In this document: piece after piece, positions 37,733 through 45,097 of the stretch
Position numbering within the stretch: the first letter of the stretch is position 1
Layout: the number at the start of each line of letters is the position of its first letter
From: FEN-1219 sp036563665
GTDB taxonomy: Bacteria; Pseudomonadota; Gammaproteobacteria; Steroidobacterales; Rariloculaceae
Direction: 5' to 3'
Length of the DNA: 64,000 nt
Assembly (NCBI GenBank): GCA_036563665.1
Contig: DATCLY010000041.1
Span: 62,001 to 126,000 of the forward strand
Notes under the pieces: generated by a model
Databases searched by the model: none
Told to the model about the DNA's origin: nothing
Seen by the model: the letters and a program-made list of their open reading frames with translations, nothing else
Program-made: the position numbers and the translations under genes

Positions 37733-37830
37733 TCACGTTTTCGGATGCTCGCGGAAGAACGACCAGATCGTGCGTGTCGAGTCGAGAAGTTGCACGAGCC
37801 TGGCCTTCACGGCCCGGATCTTTTCACGGC
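37733..37830 (-). pseudogene. Possible remnant of a hydrolase C-terminus
   Basis: On the minus strand a short frame ends in LLDSTRTIWSFFREHPKT and a stop. This resembles the end of polyhydroxybutyrate depolymerase or other esterases, but nothing before it is coding-like. The rest of the 237-base gap (37669-37905) holds no gene. Relic status is a guess from the tail alone. Confidence 0.25.
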
Positions 37831-37905
37831 CTCGACGCCCGTGGCTCCCGATTCATCTCCTGTCCCCTCGGCCTTCGGCGTCGCCGTCGCGGGCTGCACC
37901 CGCTC

Positions 37906-38583
37906 CTAAACCTCCAGCAGGATCGTCGCGAGCTCGCGCGGCCGAGTGATCATCGCGTCGTGCCCCGCGGACGGCAGGGCATGGTAGCGGAACCCCCGTT
38001 CTTTCGCGCGCGCGGCCGCCTCCGCATAGAACGGCGTTTCCGTGCACTGGATGTAGGTCCCGGGTATGCCGGCAGCCGCGGTCGACGCGACGGGTTGCGT
38101 GAACGTTCGGACGGACTGGTCCACGAGGCGGCTCTGCACCCAGGCAATATCCTCCGGCTCCGTGACACCGAAGGCCTCCGCGCCGGCCAGCGGGGGTGCA
38201 CGCCAGCCGTCCTCCCGGGTCGGCGGGAGCGGCGCGTAATCGGTCAACGCCTTGCCGTTCTCCGGCAAGAACGCATCGAGATAGACGAGATGCGCGATGC
38301 GTGCACGGGCGACCGCCGCCACCCCGGTGATCACCATCCCTGCGTAGCTGTGTCCTACCAGCACGACGTTGTCCAGGTCCTCGTACTCCAGAACGGCGGC
38401 AACGTCCCGGACGTGAGTGTCCAAGCCGATATCGGGCCTCAGCAAATGGGCGCGCTCGCCGAGACCCGTTAGCGTGGGCGTAAACACTTTGCGGCCCGCG
38501 GCCTCCAAGAGGGGCGTCAGCTTCTTCCAGCACCAGCCCCCGTGCCACGCGCCGTGAACGAGAACGAAGTCTAGTCTCGCCAT
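37906..38583 (-). CDS. Alpha/beta hydrolase
   Basis: 225 residues with a complete catalytic set: oxyanion motif HGAWHGGWCW near residue 10, nucleophile GHSYAGM (Ser near 98), and a late histidine in SAGHDAM. The pattern resembles small esterases of the methyl-salicylate esterase/pyrethroid hydrolase kind. There is no signal peptide. The substrate is unknown. Its codon use is less GC-biased than that of flanking genes and it overlaps a broken hydrolase gene by 13 bases, so it may belong to an acquired or decaying patch. Confidence 0.8.
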   Translation of the reverse strand: MARLDFVLVHGAWHGGWCWKKLTPLLEAAGRKVFTPTLTGLGERAHLLRPDIGLDTHVRDVAAVLEYEDLDNVVLVGHSYAGMVITGVAAVARARIAHLVYLDAFLPENGKALTDYAPLPPTREDGWRAPPLAGAEAFGVTEPEDIAWVQSRLVDQSVRTFTQPVASTAAAGIPGTYIQCTETPFYAEAAARAKERGFRYHALPSAGHDAMITRPRELATILLEV

Positions 38584-39255
38584 AGCGGAACATCGATGAA
38601 GCTATCGGGGTGCCATAGTACTTCGAGCGGCTCGCCGGCGTCGGCGATCGATTCGTCGCTGACGTCCTTGCCGGTTCCGTAGTTGATCTGCTCGAAGGGG
38701 TGCTTGTTCACGCTCAGCACCAGGACGAGGCGGCTCCCTTCGGCGAGCCTGCGGCTCGTCAGCTTCGTCTGGCTGAACGGCACCACGGTCTTCTCGCCCG
38801 GAGCCAGCAGCTTTCTGCTGCTCCTGTCGTGCGCATAGCTGGCCCTGCCGAGATAGCGATTCAGAAAGAAGTAGCGGTCGTCGGGCATCTGCTCGTACAA
38901 CGCGAACGTGATGTCGACGTCGCGCTTGTTCGTCGTGATTGCGAGCTCACCCGTGACGTTCCCGCTGAGCTCGAGCGTCTCTCCGAGCGGTTCCGACACG
39001 AAGACGAGCGCGTTGTCGGCCGGCGGCGCGTCGTTGATGATCCGTGGGGTGAAGACGTTGTTTTGCGTGCTGCAATCGGCGAAGTCAACGACTTGCCTGC
39101 TATGAACCTCTAAAGTAGTACAGCGCCCCGACCTGTGCATCGTCGTAGTACCCCGTCGTCGTGAGCACCGGAATGTCGATGTTGGCGAACTCGTTTCCGT
39201 CGGTGATGATCCGTCGCCAGAACTCGTCGAAGTGAGGGTGCTCGATCCACCGGGT
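38571..39255 (-). pseudogene. Broken CocE/NonD-type hydrolase (X-Pro dipeptidyl-peptidase-like)
   Basis: Two pieces lie in different frames. The 5' piece (about 39255-39100) encodes WIEHPHFDEFWRR and IPVLTTTGYYDDAQVGALYY, the middle of the catalytic domain of CocE-like hydrolases. After a frame change near 39105 the 3' piece (to 38571) encodes the jelly-roll C-terminal domain (VVDFADCSTQNNVFTPRI, LVLVLSVNKHPFEQINYGTG). The segment between them, with the catalytic Asp and His region, is missing, as is the whole N-terminus. It is therefore a deletion relic, not a single frameshift. The next 230 bases toward the VOC gene hold nothing recognisable. Confidence 0.75.
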
Positions 39256-39493
39256 TCCTTGTCGAGGCTCATCGTCGTCTCCCACGATGGCTCTATCCGA
39301 CCGTCGCTCCGGTTTCGCGTCTGCGACTCGTCCGCCCCCGTCTCGCTCGCTCAGGCCAGCCCCGAAGCCCTCGGGATCGTCTGTTCGAGACGGTACCATG
39401 TTCGGCAACAGTCGTCCCTCCCCGTCCGGCTCGGAGACAGCGTGTTCGCGGAGGCTCGGCGTCGGCCACGCTCAGTGCTTTCCGGTGCTCGTC

Positions 39494-39871
39494 TCAGTGC
39501 GGCCATTCGGTCAACGACAGGGTATTGCCATCCGGATCCTTGAACCACGCCACGAGCGCGCCCGACGGCGCCCGCCACACCCCATCCTCGTCCTGATCCA
39601 GCCGCTCGTAGCGCTCGAACCGCACGCCCCTGCGCCGCAGCTCGTCGATCTCGGCATGGATTTCGGCAACCTCCCAGCCCAAGGCCGTGTGCTTGGGCGG
39701 AACGAGCTCGTCGACCTTCTGTATTCGGAGCATCGTTCCCGCGCAGTCGAAGACGAGCGCGAAGGGACCATCCTCCACCAGAGACAGGCCCAGCACGTCC
39801 CGGTAGAAACTCTTTGCCCGCTCGGCGTCTCGCGTCGCCGAGAAGGACACCAACTTCGCGTTCGTCAGCAT
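39494..39871 (-). CDS. VOC family (glyoxalase/bleomycin resistance-like) protein
   Basis: 125 residues forming one glyoxalase-type beta-alpha-beta-beta-beta pair. SATRDAERAKSFYRDVLGLSLVEDG opens the fold and WFKDPDGNTLSLTEW closes it, with Glu near the end as a metal-ligand candidate. GGAGG seven bases before the ATG at 39871 fixes the start. Members include lyases, dioxygenases and antibiotic-binding proteins; which applies here is unknown. Confidence 0.85.
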   Translation of the reverse strand: MLTNAKLVSFSATRDAERAKSFYRDVLGLSLVEDGPFALVFDCAGTMLRIQKVDELVPPKHTALGWEVAEIHAEIDELRRRGVRFERYERLDQDEDGVWRAPSGALVAWFKDPDGNTLSLTEWPH

Positions 39872-40237
39872 AGGCAATCCTCCAATCCCCCTCGACGGAA
39901 TCGTGAATGCTCGGCCCGTGGCCGCAGGCGCTGCGCTCACGCATCTTAGCGGTCCGTTGAAGAGCCCGCTCCACGCCCGCATGACGATGTACGAAGCGAG
40001 CGCGATCAGCAGGAACCGGCGCGCCATCGCCTCGCGCAGGTCAGGGCCAGCGACGAGGCGATGAAGACCGTGATCGCCGCATGCACGGGGATCCAGGAAC
40101 CGTTGGAGCGGCACGCCGCTCGGCTCCCCCGGGAGATCCCCTGCACAGCGAGCGTTGCGATCCCGCGTCGCACCTGATTCATACTTACACGCGCAAGAGA
40201 GCTACCGTTCCGTCTTCATCGCCCGAGGCAGTCCCGC
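39872..40237. other. Intergenic region, no supported gene
   Basis: In these 366 bases I see no gene with coding character. A short minus-strand frame near 40030-39940 gives a hydrophobic stretch (MARRFLLIALASYIVMRAW) that could be a membrane-protein relic but has no recognisable family. The right end should hold the promoter of the CitE-like gene. Confidence 0.5.
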
Positions 40238-41134
40238 ATGACGATCCTGCGCAGTCCGCTCTTCGTCCCCGGCAACAAGGCCAACATGCTCGAGAAGGCG
40301 CTCGGCCTCGCCGTGCGCCCGGACGCGTACGTGCCGGACATGGAGGATTCGGTGCCCGAAGCGGAGAAGGTCAGCGCCCGCGAGACGATCCGCGCGTTCC
40401 TGCCGCGGCTCGCCGCGACGCGGACTCCCGTCATTCCGCGCGTGAACGCGCTCGACACCGGCCTCACCCGGGACGATCTCGCGGCCGTGGTCGGCCCGCA
40501 CGTCTTCGGCGTGTCGATCGGCAAGGTGCGCTCCGCCGCCGACATCAGCCGGGTATCCAACCTGATCGGCGACCTCGAGCGCGACGCCGGCCTCGCGCTC
40601 GGCACCGTCAAGCTGCTGCCCTGGATCGAGACCGCCGAGGCGATCGTGCATTGCTACGAGATCTGCCGGGCGAGCGAGCGCATCGTGGCCGTGGCGTTCG
40701 GCGGCGAGGACTTCACGCACGACATGGGCGTCGAGCGTCTCGAGGACGAATCGCAGGTAGCCTATGCGCGGTCCGCGCTGTGCGTCGCCGCTCGCGCCGC
40801 GCACGTGCTCGCGCTGGACACGCCCTACTTTCGGCTGCGCAATCCCGAAGGGCTGCGTCTCAACGCGATCGCCGCGAAGAACATCGGCTTCAAGGGCAAG
40901 TTCGCGATCCACCCGGAGCAGATCGAGGTGCTCAACGAGTCGTTCGCGCCGTCCGAGCGCGAGATCGAGCACGCCCGGCGCGTCGTGGCGGCGTTCGAGG
41001 AAGCGGAGCGGCAAGGGCGCGGCTCCACGTCGCTCGACGGATGGGTCATCGACGTGCCGGTCGTGAAGCGCGCGCGGGCGGTGCTGGCGCTCGCCGGGGA
41101 GAAGACGCGCGACCGAGGCGCGGATTCCGCGTAG
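40238..41134 (+). CDS. CitE-like (HpcH/HpaI aldolase family) CoA-ester lyase
   Basis: 298 residues. RSPLFVPGNKANMLEKAL, DMEDSVPEAEK and the metal-binding VAFGGEDFTHDMG block (acidic ligands) mark a CitE-like lyase; KFAIHPEQIEVLNESFAPS is the usual C-terminal signature. Relatives cleave malyl-CoA, citramalyl-CoA or related esters to acetyl-CoA plus a keto acid. No citrate lyase alpha or gamma genes are near, so it is a stand-alone member. The exact CoA ester is unknown. It converges on the DUF4159 gene. Confidence 0.82.
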   Translation: MTILRSPLFVPGNKANMLEKALGLAVRPDAYVPDMEDSVPEAEKVSARETIRAFLPRLAATRTPVIPRVNALDTGLTRDDLAAVVGPHVFGVSIGKVRSAADISRVSNLIGDLERDAGLALGTVKLLPWIETAEAIVHCYEICRASERIVAVAFGGEDFTHDMGVERLEDESQVAYARSALCVAARAAHVLALDTPYFRLRNPEGLRLNAIAAKNIGFKGKFAIHPEQIEVLNESFAPSEREIEHARRVVAAFEEAERQGRGSTSLDGWVIDVPVVKRARAVLALAGEKTRDRGADSA

Positions 41135-41141
41135 CGCGAAG

Positions 41142-41190
41142 AAGCCGCAGCAACGCCGTCGCGGCTTAGCGAATCGCCCCCGCGGGCGAT
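41142..41190. terminator. Two successive hairpins between convergent genes
   Basis: AAGCCGC (41142-41148) pairs with GCGGCTT (41161-41167), and ATCGCCC (41173-41179) pairs perfectly with GGGCGAT (41184-41190) around a 4-base loop. They lie in the 103-base gap between the CitE-like and DUF4159 genes. Confidence 0.5.
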
Positions 41191-41237
41191 GCACGGGTCA
41201 GGCGCGTCCGGGACCGGCGGGGCCGGAGCAGCGTGCG

Positions 41238-42086
41238 TCAGTGCGACAACCCGTACACGACGATGTTCACGCCGATCACGTAGGCCTGGGTCGAGTACGT
41301 CTCGAAGTACCACTGGCCGTATGCCTCGCGCTCCCAGCCGTCCCCGACATCGGTGTTGTGGGTGGCCACGGCCATGAGGCGGCCGTCGTCGTCGAAGTAG
41401 CCGCGAAAGTGCACGGGCTCCACGCGGTTGGCAGGCTGGCGGTGAATCCAGGGAGGATCGGTCTTCCACCCGCGCACCGCGAAGTCCTGCGCCGGGATCT
41501 GCGGCGCGCCGGGCAGGTCGAACACGGCGTGGAGCACCGGATGGTCGGCCGGGATGTCCTGCCAGCGGATCTCGGGCAGCACGTCGGCCATGATGCGCTC
41601 CACGTTCCACCACTCCGCATCGCCCCAGAAGTCGTCGATCCAGAGAAATCCGCCCCGGAGCAGATACTCGCGCAGCCGGGCCTTCTCCTCGTCCGACAGG
41701 CGCATGTAGCCCGGGTCGCACATGTAGAGGAACGGGAAGTCGAAAACGTCCTCGTCGGTGAGTCGCCGCGCCACGCCGTGCGGGTGCGGCACTACGGAGG
41801 AAAGCTGGCGGAGCCGGTGCGCGAAGTTCTCGTCCCCTTGCGGGTAGTCGGTCTCCCAGCGCTCCCAGGTGCGGCCGTCGTAGTTGTACACGGCCTCGCC
41901 CCAGCCGCCGACGCTGTCGTAGCGCAGGCGCGCGAACACGAGCTCCGGGCTGTCGGAGAAGCGGGCCGCGCCCGGCTCGTCGGCGTGCGCGCCGGGCGCG
42001 GCGGCCGAGAGCGCCGCGAGCATCAAGCTCGCCGACCGCCTCGCGATGCGCGGCGGCGATGCCCTCGCCGTCCTCGATATTCGCAC
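41238..42086 (-). CDS. DUF4159 exported protein
   Basis: 282 residues with a signal peptide (LMLAALSAAAPGAHA). The mature part starts FARLRYDSVGGWGEAVYNYDGRTWERWETDYPQGDENFAHRL, the DUF4159 hallmark, and continues with a glutamine-amidotransferase-like fold (LREYLLRGGFLWIDDFWG). The function is unknown. The GTG at 42086 is chosen over an upstream in-frame start because GGAGGAAG lies seven to eight bases upstream. It diverges from the flavin reductase gene. Confidence 0.83.
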   Translation of the reverse strand: MRISRTARASPPRIARRSASLMLAALSAAAPGAHADEPGAARFSDSPELVFARLRYDSVGGWGEAVYNYDGRTWERWETDYPQGDENFAHRLRQLSSVVPHPHGVARRLTDEDVFDFPFLYMCDPGYMRLSDEEKARLREYLLRGGFLWIDDFWGDAEWWNVERIMADVLPEIRWQDIPADHPVLHAVFDLPGAPQIPAQDFAVRGWKTDPPWIHRQPANRVEPVHFRGYFDDDGRLMAVATHNTDVGDGWEREAYGQWYFETYSTQAYVIGVNIVVYGLSH

Positions 42087-42203
42087 AGGGTCTTCCTCCA
42101 CGCCGGGCACGTGCGAACCTTGGAAGCGTAGCACTTCGGCGGGCGCCCGGCCGCCGGGTTACCATCGACGGTGTTCGCCGCGAGCGCTGGTCGGGAGACG
42201 CGC

Positions 42204-42944
42204 ATGACCGCCGAGCCGCTGCCCCGGAAACGCAACCTGCCGACGACCGTCGTGGCGAAGCGCGTAGACCTCACGGCGGACCACTTCAAGCTGTGGCTCG
42301 AGCGCCCCGCCGGCTTCGATTTCCTGCCCGGGCAGTACATCACCGTCGGCGTGGACGGCATCGAGCGCCCTTACTCGATCGTCTCCTCGCCGCGGGAGCC
42401 GCTCATCGAGCTCTTCGTCGAGCGCATTCCGCCGCCGGAAGGCAAGCTCACGCCGCGGCTGCATGCGCTGCGAGTGGGCGACTCGGTCACGATCCGGCCG
42501 CGCGCGAAGGGCGTGTTTCTGCTGAGGCCCGCGTTCCGCAATCACCTCTTCATCGCCACCGTGACGGGCATCGCCCCCTTCATGAGCATGCTCCGTCATT
42601 GGGCGGAGGCGCCTTACGGGGAGCTCTCGTTCTACGTGCTCGACGGCGCGAGCTACATGGAACAGTTCTGCTACGACGATGAGCTCCGGGCGCTCGCCGC
42701 GCTCCATCCCAGCGTGCGCTTCGTGCCCACCTGCTCCCGGCCGGCCGATCCCCGCAACGCGGGCTGGCGCGGCGTCACCGGGCGAGTGAATCTGATCGCC
42801 GAGCGATTCGTCAAAGAATGGGGCCTGAGACCCGAGGACACCTGCATCTACGCCTGCGGGCATCCGCAGATGATCGCGGACGTGAAGGCGCGTTTCGGCC
42901 ACGCGTTCGAGGTAGCCGAGGAACGCTACTGGAAGGAGCGCTGA
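42204..42944 (+). CDS. FNR-type flavin oxidoreductase
   Basis: 246 residues of the ferredoxin-NADP reductase superfamily. RPYSIVSSP binds FAD, TVTGIAPFMSMLRHW binds the nicotinamide cofactor, and YACGHPQMIADVKARF is the usual C-terminal block. There is no 2Fe-2S domain. It passes electrons between NAD(P)H and flavin or a redox protein. GGGAG before the ATG at 42204 sets the start. Its partner is not adjacent; a ferredoxin, an oxygenase or the halogenase 31 kb away are all only possible partners. Confidence 0.85.
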   Translation: MTAEPLPRKRNLPTTVVAKRVDLTADHFKLWLERPAGFDFLPGQYITVGVDGIERPYSIVSSPREPLIELFVERIPPPEGKLTPRLHALRVGDSVTIRPRAKGVFLLRPAFRNHLFIATVTGIAPFMSMLRHWAEAPYGELSFYVLDGASYMEQFCYDDELRALAALHPSVRFVPTCSRPADPRNAGWRGVTGRVNLIAERFVKEWGLRPEDTCIYACGHPQMIADVKARFGHAFEVAEERYWKER

Positions 42945-42984
42945 GCTCCGCGCCCGCGCGCGAGACGGCCGCGCGCGCCGCCGG

Positions 42985-45069
42985 TCAGGGATCCCAGGGC
43001 GTCAGCGCGCCCCACCGCGCGAGCAGCGCGCCGCAGGCCGCGAACGCGAGCGCGGCCAGCGTGTAACGCAGCCGCCGCCAGCGCGACCAGCCTTGCGCCC
43101 CCTCGGCGCGGCCACGCCGCGGCCCGAGCCACGCGGCGGGCACGAGCAGCAGCGCGAGCAGCGACAGCACGGCGGCGGCGAGCATCGCCCACGACGCGGC
43201 CAGCATGGAGCGGAGGGGCCACTCGTACATGAACGGGGCGACGTCGCCCGACACGCGCCCGGCGACGAGCGCGAACGCGACCGCTGCCGCGAGCCAGACG
43301 AGCGCCGCGGCGAGCTGCACGCGGCCGGCCACGCGCTGCACGCCGGTCGCGGGCAACGCGCGCCCGAACGCGGCGACACGCCCCGCCACCGTGCCGCCCG
43401 CCGCGAGCAGCGCGAGCGCCACGACGAGGATCAACGTGGGCACCTGCTCGAGCGGCCCCACGCGCTCGAACGCCACCGCCGAGAGCACGACGGCGCCGAC
43501 GCGGCCGTCCTCGCGGCGGAACAGCACGCCGCCCGGCCCGTCGTCGCTGCCGGCCGCCGGGCGGAACACCTCCGGCGGGCCCGCCGGCACGAGCTTCCGC
43601 CGCTCGCCGCCCGCCGTCAGCACCACGAAGCCGTCCGGCGTCGCGGCCGCGCGCATGGTGCCCGAAAGCCGCACGAGGAAACCTTCGAGGCCGTGATAGG
43701 CCCGGCGCGTGGTGAGATAGTGGCCCGCGTACTCCGCGGCCTGGCGCGCGTCGAGCGGGCTCTCGTCCGGCGCGCGTCGGCCCGGCCCGTAGAAGTGCTC
43801 CACCACGCGCGCCGGCAGCGGGCCGCTGAGCCGCGCGCCGCCCGCCGTGTTGGTCGCCACGAAGATGCCGAGGCGGAGCTCTGGCACCACCGTCATGTTG
43901 GTGAAGAACGAAAGCGTCCCCCCGTCATGGCCGAAGCCGCGAAAACCGCCCGGCAACGGGAGCTCGAAGAGGCCGCCGTTCACCGTGCCCACGGCGGGCG
44001 GCAGCTCGATCATCGGCTCGCGGAACGCGGCGGCTGTCCGGCCGCCGTAGATCCGCACGCCGTCGAGCACGCCCTCCTGCAGCAGCAACAGCATGTAGCG
44101 GCCCATGTCGAGCGCGCTCGCGGACATCGCGCCGGCGGGGCCGATCTGCGTGATGTACTCGAAGCCGCGCTCGCGGTGCTCGAGGCCCGTCCACCAGAAC
44201 CCTGCCGAGAGGTCCGCCGCGCGCGCCTCCGGCATGGGCGCGGGCAAGTCGGCCCGGGGCGGATAAGGCTCGCGCGCGCTGATGTGCGTCACGCCGAGCG
44301 GGTCCAGGATCTCGCGCTCGACGAGGTCCTGCCAGGTCACGCCGGTCACCTGCTCGAGGATGACGCCGGCGAGCGCCGTGCTGTAGTTCGAGTAGGACGA
44401 CAGCAGCCCGGGCTCGCGCACGCGTCGCGGTTGCTCGTCGCGCAGGAAGTCGTGCAGCGTGCGCACGCGCTCCGGACGATCCACGAACAGGATGCCGAGC
44501 GCGTGGTCCTCGAACCCCGCGGAGTGGCTCATGAGGTGCCACGCGCGAACGGGCTCCGCGAAGGGCTCGTCGGGAATACGCAAGTCCACCGGCAGGTACG
44601 CGTTCACGGGCGCGTCGAGCTCGATCTCCCCGCGCTCCACCGCCCGCATCAGGGCGATCCACGTGAACGTCTTGGTGATCGAGCCGATCCTGAAGAGCGT
44701 GGTGGCGGCGTCCACGGGCCGCGGCGGATCGAGATCGGCGAAGCCGTAGCCCTTCGCGAGCACCACCGCGCCGTCCTGGACGACGCACACCGCCGCGCCC
44801 GCGATGTGCAGATCGTCCATCGCGAGGCGCACGGTGGCATCGATGAACGCCTCGAGCTCCGCCGGCGGGATCGACTGGTGGGGCGCAAGGCGCGGCTCGC
44901 TTCGCGCGGCGCTAGCGAGCGCGGGCGTCTCGGGCGGCGCGGACGGCAGGACCTCGGCCGGCTCGTCGGGCCGGAGCTCGTCCGGGATCTGCGCGGCCGC
45001 CGGCGAGGCCGGGGCCGCGGCCGCGAGCAGCAGCGAAGCGGCGATGCGTGCTCGGATCGATGCCCGCAT
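42985..45069 (-). CDS. Membrane-anchored serine hydrolase (class C beta-lactamase/PBP fold)
   Basis: 694 residues. A signal peptide leads into a beta-lactamase-family domain with SxxK (FRIGSITKTF), YxN (SSYSNYS) and a DGG motif (GHDGG) replacing KTG. After a beta-rich segment (about 430-550) there are four C-terminal membrane helices. Such proteins are D-amino-acid esterases or peptidases, or lipid- or wall-modifying enzymes; the substrate is unknown. It starts 28 bases after the molybdenum hydroxylase gene, which suggests co-transcription of two functionally unlike genes. Confidence 0.83.
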   Translation of the reverse strand: MRASIRARIAASLLLAAAAPASPAAAQIPDELRPDEPAEVLPSAPPETPALASAARSEPRLAPHQSIPPAELEAFIDATVRLAMDDLHIAGAAVCVVQDGAVVLAKGYGFADLDPPRPVDAATTLFRIGSITKTFTWIALMRAVERGEIELDAPVNAYLPVDLRIPDEPFAEPVRAWHLMSHSAGFEDHALGILFVDRPERVRTLHDFLRDEQPRRVREPGLLSSYSNYSTALAGVILEQVTGVTWQDLVEREILDPLGVTHISAREPYPPRADLPAPMPEARAADLSAGFWWTGLEHRERGFEYITQIGPAGAMSASALDMGRYMLLLLQEGVLDGVRIYGGRTAAAFREPMIELPPAVGTVNGGLFELPLPGGFRGFGHDGGTLSFFTNMTVVPELRLGIFVATNTAGGARLSGPLPARVVEHFYGPGRRAPDESPLDARQAAEYAGHYLTTRRAYHGLEGFLVRLSGTMRAAATPDGFVVLTAGGERRKLVPAGPPEVFRPAAGSDDGPGGVLFRREDGRVGAVVLSAVAFERVGPLEQVPTLILVVALALLAAGGTVAGRVAAFGRALPATGVQRVAGRVQLAAALVWLAAAVAFALVAGRVSGDVAPFMYEWPLRSMLAASWAMLAAAVLSLLALLLVPAAWLGPRRGRAEGAQGWSRWRRLRYTLAALAFAACGALLARWGALTPWDP

Positions 45070-45097
45070 GGCGCCGCTCCGCGGGCGCGCTCTTCGG

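Noticed and set aside
39872..40114. N-terminal extension of the VOC protein
   Set aside because: The ATG at 39871 has a perfect GGAGG at seven bases and gives the normal VOC length; the extension has no coding character.
40238..41134. CitE-like lyase as the final aldolase (LigK/GalC) of the 4,5-cleavage pathway
   Set aside because: Known LigK/GalC enzymes are RraA-like and not of the CitE family, so the assignment is not supported.
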